Assembly (NCBI GenBank): GCA_016712415.1
Contig: JADJRC010000014.1
Coordinates: forward strand, 124,001-188,000
From: Lewinellaceae bacterium
Lineage (GTDB): Bacteria; Bacteroidota; Bacteroidia; Chitinophagales; Saprospiraceae
Reading direction: 5' to 3'
Length of the DNA: 64,000 nt
The notes beneath the pieces are model-generated. The model was not told where the DNA came from. It worked only from the letters and a program-made list of their open reading frames with translations, and did no database searches. Of this stretch, positions 38,848-46,345 are shown piece by piece (within the stretch, counting starts at the first letter, position 1; the number at the start of each line of letters is the position of its first letter). The position numbers and the translations under genes are program-made.

Positions 38848-39675
38848 TTATTGATTGTTGATGACGGGTTTGTCCTGCGTAATATACAGGTCGATCATTT
38901 CGCCTTTGCGCATCGTGCCGTTGGGATCGTATTTCGGACTCTGCCGATACACAAAAGCCGTTTCTATATCTACAACAGTGCCGTCGGGAATGATCGCACC
39001 GACGCTCAGGTCGCTGGCCTGTATCAGGAATTTGGCTGCATCGATTGCCTGGCCCACACAATCGGGTATTCCCACCGTAAGGGTTACGGCCTCGCTGACG
39101 ACAAAATCGATGGTTCCGCCCATTTCCACAGAAAAGCCCCGGCGGATTTTGCGGGTGATGGTATCGTTGCGGTAGATCACCTGAACAATCGTATTGGGCT
39201 CCAGTTTGGGGTCGGCCACACGGGATACAATCCGTGGCTTTAACCCCAGCCGGCTGAGTTTTCTGCTATACAATTCGTAATCGTCGCTACCCGCCAGTTC
39301 TGGCAGCCGGATGATATCCGGGTTGTTCTTGGTGATGATAAAATATACCGTACGCCCTTCCTTCACCCGGCTTTGGGCCTTGGGGTCCTGCATGATGATC
39401 TCGCCCGGCGCTTTCCCGGGCATATAAATTGAATCGCTGATTGCGACATTAAAGTTGCGGGAACGCGCCTTGCGGGCCGCTTCCTGAATGCCCATCCCCA
39501 CATAACTGGGCACCTGTACACTTTCACCGTGGTTGGTATAGCAGGTGAGCCACCAAAAGGTCAGCACCAGGATACTCCCGGCAAGGGCCAACATTCCAAG
39601 GTAATTCCTCACAACGAAAGGCGCCGTCAGATAAGCATACAGTTCAACGCCGATGCGGCGGATCTTTTCCCACAT
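38848..39675 (-). CDS. membrane-anchored PASTA-domain protein
   Basis: 275 aa. A cytoplasmic N terminus, one membrane helix (about 25-45, YLGMLALAGSILVLTFWWLT), then PASTA-like repeats on the periplasmic side (VQVPSYVGMGIQEAARKARSRNFNV, IIMQDPKAQSRVKEGRTVYFIIT, VGIPDCVGQAIDAAKFLIQASDL). PASTA domains bind peptidoglycan fragments or beta-lactams in PknB and PBP2x. Unlike those, there is no kinase or transpeptidase part, so it may be a sensor or scaffold. Confidence 0.88.
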   Translation of the reverse strand: MWEKIRRIGVELYAYLTAPFVVRNYLGMLALAGSILVLTFWWLTCYTNHGESVQVPSYVGMGIQEAARKARSRNFNVAISDSIYMPGKAPGEIIMQDPKAQSRVKEGRTVYFIITKNNPDIIRLPELAGSDDYELYSRKLSRLGLKPRIVSRVADPKLEPNTIVQVIYRNDTITRKIRRGFSVEMGGTIDFVVSEAVTLTVGIPDCVGQAIDAAKFLIQASDLSVGAIIPDGTVVDIETAFVYRQSPKYDPNGTMRKGEMIDLYITQDKPVINNQ

Positions 39676-39715
39676 TTTTTAAATGATTGCAGCGGGTTTA
39701 AGGGTTGCAATGGGA

Positions 39716-39723
39716 CAAAAGTA
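39716..39723 (-). promoter_or_regulatory. -7 element TACTTTTG (minus strand)
   Basis: Lies 41 nt upstream of the PASTA gene ATG at 39675 and probably drives the PASTA-rhodanese-M43 group. No good -33 TTG found. Confidence 0.45.
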
Positions 39724-39912
39724 GGACGGTGGAATGAAAAATATGCTATTGAATTACATTCCGTAGCAATACAGCCCTTATTCGACAGCATTAATTGAGC
39801 AAATCTTCGTCCCCCCTGGCAACAGGTCTTCATCTTAACCGGCAATTTCCATCATTTCCCTTTTCTTTGCCCCACCGCACCCCAACCAGGAAACCATGAA
39901 ACCATTAAACAT

Positions 39913-41001
39913 ATGTACGACAATCCGCGACTTGTAATCGACTCTTCCAACCCGCCGGAGCCCGGCAGCATCGTTTGGCGTTCGCCGAGCAATATCGCCA
40001 TCATCAAATACTGGGGCAAGTACGGTTTACAACTCCCGCGCAACCCTTCGCTCAGCCTGACACTTGCGTCCTCCTTTACCGACACCAGCCTGGAATATGC
40101 AATTAATGACAACCCATCGGGCAGCGGAATAGACCTGGAGTTTTACTTCCATCAGGAGGAAAACGAGGCGTTTAAAGCGAAAATTCAGGCGTTTTTGGAA
40201 ACCCTTGCGCCTGTTTTCCCCTTTTTAAAGCAACTGAAACTGGTTATTCGCACCGGCAATTCCTTCCCCCACTCGGCAGGTATCGCATCGTCGGCCTCTG
40301 CCATGTCGGCACTCGCCCTGTGCCTGTGTTCGCTGGAAGACATGTTGTTCGGTACGCTACAGGAACCGGATGTATTCGACCGGAAGGCTTCCTGGGTCGC
40401 GCGCCTTGGCAGCGGTTCGGCCTGCAGGTCTGTTTTCCCACACGCCGCCGTATGGGGCGAAACCCAGCACGTGAAGGAGGCTTCCAACGAATACGCCGTG
40501 CCCGTAGGCGACCTGATCCACGATACGTTCAAGGATTTTCACGACGATATTCTGATCGTCAGCAGCGATGAAAAATCCGTTTCCAGCCGCGCAGGCCATG
40601 CCCTGATGGACGGAAACCCGTTCGCGGAAACCCGCTATGCGCAGGCCCGGCAGCGCCTGCCTGTGCTGCTCGACGCCATGCGCACCGGCGACCTGGACAC
40701 CTTTGGAAAGATCGCTGAAGACGAGGCCCTCACCCTCCATGCACTGATGATGTGCAGCAACCCCTCCTATTTGCTCATGCAGCCCGGATCTGTTGCCATC
40801 ATTGAAAAGGTGCGGGCCTACCGCCAGGCCACCGGGCGCCCCCTGTATTTCACCCTCGACGCAGGCCCGAATGTACACCTGCTCTACCCGGGCGAAATCA
40901 TACATGAAGTTCGCGCATTTATCGAAGAAGAATTAAAAAAATACTGCGAAAACGGCCGTTACCAGGAGGATTGGGTTGGAGAAGGTCCGGAAGAGATGTA
41001 G
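39913..41001 (+). CDS. mvaD: diphosphomevalonate decarboxylase
   Basis: Converts mevalonate 5-diphosphate to isopentenyl diphosphate with ATP, the last step of the mevalonate pathway that many Bacteroidota use for isoprenoids. 362 aa. The GHMP-kinase signature NSFPHSAGIASSASAMSALALCL (about residues 117-139) and the N-terminal SNIAIIKYWGKYG are typical, and FTLDAGPNVHLLY contains the probable catalytic Asp. No other mevalonate gene is adjacent in the window. Confidence 0.94.
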   Translation: MYDNPRLVIDSSNPPEPGSIVWRSPSNIAIIKYWGKYGLQLPRNPSLSLTLASSFTDTSLEYAINDNPSGSGIDLEFYFHQEENEAFKAKIQAFLETLAPVFPFLKQLKLVIRTGNSFPHSAGIASSASAMSALALCLCSLEDMLFGTLQEPDVFDRKASWVARLGSGSACRSVFPHAAVWGETQHVKEASNEYAVPVGDLIHDTFKDFHDDILIVSSDEKSVSSRAGHALMDGNPFAETRYAQARQRLPVLLDAMRTGDLDTFGKIAEDEALTLHALMMCSNPSYLLMQPGSVAIIEKVRAYRQATGRPLYFTLDAGPNVHLLYPGEIIHEVRAFIEEELKKYCENGRYQEDWVGEGPEEM

Positions 41002-41037
41002 CGGCTTTTGCAAATACCTTTCAAATGCGGCGGCCGG

Positions 41038-41070
41038 TTTGGACATTCCCCTTTAAAACCGTTACTTTTG
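41038..41070 (+). promoter_or_regulatory. promoter of the cysteine-rich small protein gene
   Basis: TTTG at 41038-41041, a 21-nt spacer and TACTTTTG at 41063-41070, very close to the phylum consensus, 19 nt before the ATG at 41089. It supports the reality of the damaged gene that follows. Confidence 0.6.
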
Positions 41071-41088
41071 CGTTCAACTACATGTAGC

Positions 41089-41553
41089 ATGTCTGTTCGC
41101 ACAAAAAAAACATTCGCCTGGCTTTGGATGGCAGCACTGCTGACCGCCACTATGGGCATCAGTGTGCAGCAGATTTACTGCTATTGTGCGGGCAAGACGA
41201 GCATTTCAATATTCGTCGTACAGGACGGCGACGGTTGCACCGCCGAAAAACCGATTCCGGAAGTTGTTGCCCGGTTCCTGAAAAACACACGCCTGCTGCG
41301 AAAAAGGTCCCTTTGCGCCGGGTCAGGCGCACAAATGCAACCATAAATCCACCAGGGTTTCCAGATGAAACCCGAATTTGTGGTGGAAAATCCTTTTGAG
41401 AATTCGTTTGACGGGCCGCTTTGGATGAGCGAAGTGCCTATGTTCCGGCATTTTGTGCGCCCCGTCCTTTGCACCATCGATCCAGTCTTCCTCGCTCCCC
41501 CTCCCCTTTCCGGGCGCGACATCTGCCTGCGCCACCAGTTGTTCCTGTGCTAG
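41089..41553 (+). pseudogene. small secreted cysteine-rich protein, resembling the HYC_CC_PP family, with two indels
   Basis: A signal-peptide start (MSVRTKKTFAWLWMAALLTATMG) and an IYCYC motif lead into a frame that ends early at 41344. Removing one A from the A5 at 41281-41285 gives LKTHACCEKGPFAPGQAHKCNHKSTRV, and restoring one T at 41356-41358 continues into FQMKPEFVVENPFENSF... to the stop at 41551-41553. The repaired protein is about 155 aa. The HYC-like motif, CC pair and tail recall the Bacteroidota HYC_CC_PP family, often found near TonB receptors. Either the gene is broken or the sequence is wrong. Confidence 0.6.
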
Positions 41554-41703
41554 TAAACGGTTAAGTACACCAGACAAACACGTCTGCAATATTCCTTGCG
41601 ACAGCATTGTGTGCTGCGCATCTGTTTCATTGTAAAAAACCTGACCGTTATGAAGCATATTTTTGCCCTCGTTTGGGGAGCATTCCTTTTAAATAATCGC
41701 AGG
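41554..41703. other. intergenic stretch with an apparent signal-peptide start
   Basis: Contains ATG at 41650 followed by MKHIFALVWGAFLL, which looks like the start of a signal peptide but runs straight into the repeat array. It may be the original 5' end of the TonB receptor gene. Nothing else seen. Confidence 0.35.
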
Positions 41704-42870
41704 CATATATCGCGGAATGGCATGGCGCGCGACAAGCGCGGCGCGCGGGGCTCCGCCCGCAATAACCGGAAAAACATTCCGGGACAAAGCGCGATGTCTG
41801 TATCGCGGAATGGCATTCCGCTGCCCGCAATAACATTTCGATGCCCGGAATACCCGGAATACCATTCCGGGATACAAAGCGCGATGTCTGTATCGCGGAA
41901 TGGCATTCCGCTGCCCGCAATACCATTTCGATGCCAGGAATACCCGGAATACAAAAAAAAAGTGGGGGAGGGACCCCGCCGCCCGCACAACAAAACGAGG
42001 GAGGGAACGCATTCCGGGATACAAAGCGCGATGTCTGTATCGCGGAATGGCATTCCGCTGCCCGCAATAACATTTCGATGCCAGGAATACCCGGAATACC
42101 ATTCCGGGATACAAGGCGCGATGTCTGTATCGCGGAATGGCATTCCGCTGCCCGCAATAACATTTCGCTGCCCGCAATACCCGGAATACCATTCCGGGAT
42201 ACAGGGCGCGATGTCGTATCGCGGAATGGCATTCCGCTAGCCCGCAATAAGCGGTTTCCAAGCGCGGGGGGGGGGCGCGGGGGGGACGCGCCCGCAAAAC
42301 ATCCGATGCGCGGGGAATACCCGGAAACCATCCGGGATACAAAGGGATGTCTGTATCGCGGAATGGCATTCCGCTGCCCGCAATAACATTTCGATGCCCG
42401 AATACCCGGAATACCATTCCGGCACAAAGCGCGATGTCCGTACGCGGAATGGCATTCCGCTGCCCGCAATAACATTTCCGCTGCCATGCAATACCCGGAA
42501 TAACATTCCGGGATACAAAGCGCGATGTCTGTATCGCGGAATGGCATTCCGCTGCCCGCAATAACATTTCGATGCCAGGAATACCCGGAATACCATTCCG
42601 GGATACAAAGCGCGATGTCTGTATCGCGGAATGGCATTCCGCTGCCCGCAATAACATTTCGCCTCCCGCAATACCCGGAATACCATTCCGGGGTACCAGG
42701 CGCGATGTCTGTATCGCGGAATGGCATTCCGCTGCCCGCAATAACATTTCGCCTCCCGCAATACCCGGAATAACATTCCGGGATACAAAGCGCGATGTCT
42801 GTATCGCGGAATGGCATTCCGCTACCCGCAATACCATTCCGCCTCCCGGAATACCATTCCGGGGTACAAG
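41704..42870. repeat. array of 90-bp repeats with two palindromes per unit
   Basis: About eleven units, with starts near 41790, 41880, 42027, 42117, 42207, 42343, 42430, 42521, 42611, 42701 and 42791. The well-kept ones are exactly 90 bp, for example 42521 to 42611 to 42701 to 42791. Each carries gcggaatg-gcattccgc and cccggaat-acc-attccggg. Two G/C-rich islands (about 41950-42010 and 42241-42310, with a G10 run at 42266-42275) interrupt the order. Since 90 is a multiple of three, several frames stay open on both strands; none looks like a real protein. No transposase nearby. Confidence 0.92.
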
Positions 42871-42880
42871 GCGCAGAAAT

Positions 42881-45115
42881 TTGACATGCGCCCTTTGGGG
42901 ACTCCTATTGACGATCACAAACCTGTTGTACGCCCAAAACACCAGCCAGCCCCTCACCGGCATTGTGACCAACGAACAGGAAGAACTGCTCATCGGCGCC
43001 ACCGTTTTCTGGAAAGACAACAGTGCCCGGACCATCACGGATACCGCCGGGCGCTTCAGCCTGCCTTCCCGGAAGGCAGAGGGCACCCTCGTGGTGCAAT
43101 ACGTGGGGTATACGCCTGCCGAGGTGCAGGTATTGCCGGAGGAAAATAACCTGTGGATTGAAGTGACCGGCGTCAAACAACTCCGGGAAGTGACGGTGAC
43201 CGCACATGGCTTCGACAACCACGTATCGACGCTGGAGACACGTAACGTGGAAAGTATCACGAGCAAAGAACTCCGGAAAGCACCGTGCTGCAACCTGTCC
43301 GAAAGTTTCGAGACCAACGGTGCGGTGGATGTCGTCTATTCCAATGCGCTTACGGGCGTCAAGGAGATACAAATGCTCGGCCTGCGCGGGGTGTACAGCC
43401 AGTTCATGGTGGAAAACCGCCCGACGATGAGCGGTATCGCCACCCCTTTTGCCTTCGAATACATACCGGGCACCTGGCTCGACGGCATTCAACTGGCCAA
43501 AGGCGCCAGCAGCGTAAAAAACGGCAACGCAGGCATCAGCGGCCAGATCAATGCCGAACTGGTAAAACCCCACCTCGACAAACCCTTGTTTGTCAATGCT
43601 TTCACCTCAACCGAAGGGCGGGGAGAACTGAACGTCCACCTGAACAAAAAAGGGAAAGGGCGTATTTCCAACGGGCTGCTCCTGCATGGCAGTTTTGTGG
43701 AAAACCGCTGGGACATGAACGACGACAATTTCTACGACGCGCCGCAACGGCAACAACTCAACGGCCTGTACCGCGCTTTTTATGAAAGTCCCGATATGTG
43801 CGCCCAATTCAACGTCCAGGCGCTGACCGACCGCAGGCAAGGCGGACAGATACAGGCTTTGGACGGAATACCCGGTCTTTTTAGCATCGATCAGAACAAC
43901 GACCGGGTGGAGATTTGGGGCAAAATGGGCATCGAAGGACTGGGAGGAAAGCCGTATAAACAGATCGGCAACATGATCGCCGCCTCCTGGCATCGCAGCG
44001 ATGCCCTCTACGGACCCAATACCTACACCGCTGCACAGCGATCCTTTTACTGGCAGACGCTATACCAGACCATCATCGGCACCACCGACCATACCCTGGT
44101 CGTCGCGCCCTCTTTCCAGTACGATGATATTCAGGAGAAAGTAAATGAAGGCGACCTCAGTCGCAAAGAGGCCGTGCCCGGCGCCATGGCGGAATACACC
44201 TTCAGCCGGCCCAACCTGCAAATGGGTATTCCAGATCTTGTGGTCGTGTTTGGCACACGGGTCGACTGGAACAGCCGTTTCGACCAGCTGCTGTTCACGC
44301 CCAGGCTCAGCGCGAAGTACAATTTTTCCCAAAACAGCATCGCACGGCTTTCCGCAGGTCGCGGCTACCGCTCGCCCAACCTCATCGCCGAAAACATCAG
44401 TCTGCTGGCCAGTAACCGCGCGCTGAATATCGCCGGCGACCTCGGACTGGAAGAAGCGTGGAACTACGGACTAAATTTTACCCAGAACTTTGAGGTAGCA
44501 GGAAAGGAAGCCAGCGCGAGTCTCGACCTGTATCGCACCGATTTTGTGCAACAAATACTCGTCGACGTAGACCAATCCCCGACGGAAGTCTTTTTTTACA
44601 ACGTCGACGGCAAGTCCTACTCCAACAGCCTGCTGGCTACACTCCAGTACAATATCCTGCCCGGCCTGGATATAAAACTGGCCTATAAATGGAACGACGT
44701 CAGGGCCACCTACTCCGACGGCGTCCTTCGGACGATCCCGCTCGTGGCCAGGCACCGTGGACTGGCAACAATCGACTACACCACACCCGATAAAGTCTGG
44801 ATGTTCAATACCCGTGTGCAGATCGTGGGTACACAGCGCCTGCCCGACAACAGCATGGTACCGCATGAGTACACACACGACTTCCCGGCGGTCAGCCCAA
44901 CCTATGCGATCTGGAACGCCCAGGTGTCGCGCCGCTTTGGTAAAAACCTCGAAATTTACATCGGTGGCGAAAACCTCAACGGCTTCCAGCAGCACAATGC
45001 GATCATTGCAGCCCGCGAACCCGGCAGTCCCTATTTTAACGGTTCGCAGATATGGGCGCCCATTATGGGGCAGACAGCATACCTCGGCGTGCGCTTCTCG
45101 CCGTCGGGCATATAG
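42881..45115 (+). CDS. TonB-dependent outer-membrane receptor
   Basis: From the TTG at 42881 the protein has 744 aa with a hydrophobic start ending LLYAQ. A carboxypeptidase-regulatory-like domain follows (LTGIVTNEQEELLIGATVFWKD... RFSLPSRKAEGTLVVQYVGYTPAEVQV), then the plug (LRGVYSQFMVENRPTMSG... GASSVKNGNAGISGQI) and a beta-barrel. The plug bears a Cys pair (KAPCCNLSESFETN) of a subgroup often next to small HYC_CC_PP-like proteins; a metal substrate is possible but not shown. The frame is open upstream into the 90-bp repeats to 42572, but those residues are not credible as N terminus. The true start is uncertain. Confidence 0.85.
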   Translation: MTCALWGLLLTITNLLYAQNTSQPLTGIVTNEQEELLIGATVFWKDNSARTITDTAGRFSLPSRKAEGTLVVQYVGYTPAEVQVLPEENNLWIEVTGVKQLREVTVTAHGFDNHVSTLETRNVESITSKELRKAPCCNLSESFETNGAVDVVYSNALTGVKEIQMLGLRGVYSQFMVENRPTMSGIATPFAFEYIPGTWLDGIQLAKGASSVKNGNAGISGQINAELVKPHLDKPLFVNAFTSTEGRGELNVHLNKKGKGRISNGLLLHGSFVENRWDMNDDNFYDAPQRQQLNGLYRAFYESPDMCAQFNVQALTDRRQGGQIQALDGIPGLFSIDQNNDRVEIWGKMGIEGLGGKPYKQIGNMIAASWHRSDALYGPNTYTAAQRSFYWQTLYQTIIGTTDHTLVVAPSFQYDDIQEKVNEGDLSRKEAVPGAMAEYTFSRPNLQMGIPDLVVVFGTRVDWNSRFDQLLFTPRLSAKYNFSQNSIARLSAGRGYRSPNLIAENISLLASNRALNIAGDLGLEEAWNYGLNFTQNFEVAGKEASASLDLYRTDFVQQILVDVDQSPTEVFFYNVDGKSYSNSLLATLQYNILPGLDIKLAYKWNDVRATYSDGVLRTIPLVARHRGLATIDYTTPDKVWMFNTRVQIVGTQRLPDNSMVPHEYTHDFPAVSPTYAIWNAQVSRRFGKNLEIYIGGENLNGFQQHNAIIAAREPGSPYFNGSQIWAPIMGQTAYLGVRFSPSGI

Positions 45116-45174
45116 AAATTGATATGGATTAAAAGACTAATTTCCGCATCTTCGCGGCAGCAAAAACCCTTGCC

Positions 45175-45855
45175 ATGCTGCGATCTATCCTGTTTGTCCT
45201 GGCCTTTTTACTGGCCGGAAAATGTTTGTCCCAAGTGCCCCCTACCCTCTCCGACAGCGCCCGCGTCAGCCTGATGACCGTGGCGCCGGGGGAGTTTTTG
45301 TACAGCACCTTCGGCCACAGCGCCATCCGTGTCTTTGACCCCGCCAACCGTATCGACCGCTGTTACAACTACGGCACTTTCGACTTCGATCAGCCGAACT
45401 TTATCCTCAAGTTCTGCCGCGGCAAGCTGCTGTATTTTCTCGATATCGAGTCGGGAAGGAACTTTGAATACGGCAACCTGCGCGACCGGCGCACGATGCA
45501 GGAGCAGGCGCTCAACCTTGACCGGGTTCAACGGCAGCGCCTGTTCGAACTCCTGGAGGAAAACGCAAAGGAGGAAAACCGTTATTACAAGTACGATTTT
45601 TTCTACGATAACTGCGCGACGAGGATACGCGACATTGTCAAAGAAACTTTTTATTACGACCTGAGTTTTGACAGCAGCGGACTAAAACCCGGCGTCACCA
45701 TGCGGCAGCTGCTGCGACCCTACCTGCTCGATAAACCCTGGACGCAGTTTGGCATCGACCTCGTGCTCGGACATGCCGCCGACAAAAAGCGCGACCGGAG
45801 GACTATATGTTCCTGCCCGATCATATGCACGACCTGTTCGCCAAAGCCAAAATAA
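45175..45855 (+). CDS. DUF4105 membrane protein, N-terminal part (frameshifted)
   Basis: Signal peptide (MLRSILFVLAFLLAGKCLSQ), then the DUF4105/Lnb-like domain: SLMTVAPGEFLYSTFGHSAIRVFDPANRIDRCYNYGTFDF and YKYDFFYDNCATRIRDIV, whose Cys and His residues suggest a NlpC/P60-like fold. The frame breaks at the A5 of 45784-45788; with one more A, the protein continues as KKARPEDYMFLPDHMHDLF in the next ORF. Residues after about 205 in this frame are spurious. Composite length about 389 aa. Confidence 0.8.
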   Translation: MLRSILFVLAFLLAGKCLSQVPPTLSDSARVSLMTVAPGEFLYSTFGHSAIRVFDPANRIDRCYNYGTFDFDQPNFILKFCRGKLLYFLDIESGRNFEYGNLRDRRTMQEQALNLDRVQRQRLFELLEENAKEENRYYKYDFFYDNCATRIRDIVKETFYYDLSFDSSGLKPGVTMRQLLRPYLLDKPWTQFGIDLVLGHAADKKRDRRTICSCPIICTTCSPKPK

Positions 45856-46343
45856 ACAATACCACGCCGCTGGTCAGGGCAGAACGCAGTATTCCACGAC
45901 GGCCGTTTGAAAGGCCCGCATTTCATCCCGGACTCTGGGAACGGCCCCTGCTGGTGATGTGCCTGGTGGCGCTTATCGGCCTGTTGTGCATGGCCAACCC
46001 GCGCACCGAACGTATTTTCGATACACTGTTCTGGTTCGTGTTGGGCGTGGCAGGACTGATCATCGCATTTTTGTGGTTTGCCACCGACCATTCGGCAACC
46101 AAAACAAACCTGAACATCCTGTGGGCGCTGCCCACGCATCTGCTCTTTTTCTGGCGTCGAACGCGCACCGAACTAATGGACAACTACTTCACCGGTGCGG
46201 CCATACTCGCAGCCCTGATGCTCATTTTCTGGAAATTTGTCCCGCAGGAATTGCCGGATGCCGGAATGCCCATCGCTGCGCTGGTGGTGGTAAAGGGGCT
46301 CTGGAGGCGGTACTGGAAAAAGGAAAAGTCGGAAATGGTGTAG
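45800..46343 (+). CDS. DUF4105 membrane protein, C-terminal part
   Basis: Continuation of the preceding gene in the corrected frame (an isolated ORF would begin at the ATG at 45807). It reads EDYMFLPDHMHDLFAKAKI, then four hydrophobic segments typical of the C-terminal membrane half of DUF4105 proteins (LLVMCLVALIGLLCM, LFWFVLGVAGLIIAFLWF, ILWALPTHLLFFW, AAILAALMLIFWKFV). It stops 2 nt before the convergent SbcC gene. Function unknown; peptide or lipid processing at the envelope is possible. Confidence 0.75.
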
Positions 46344-46345
46344 CC

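Noticed and set aside
41648..43317. Long minus-strand ORFs (up to 542 aa) and plus-strand ORFs across the 90-bp array
   Set aside because: They exist because the unit length is a multiple of three and contains no stop in several frames; the translations are monotonous and overlap real genes on the other strand.
1..46343. Programmed ribosomal frameshifting in the broken genes
   Set aside because: The breaks lie at different sequence contexts, mostly simple homopolymers, without shared slippery site or stimulatory structure, and affect unrelated genes.
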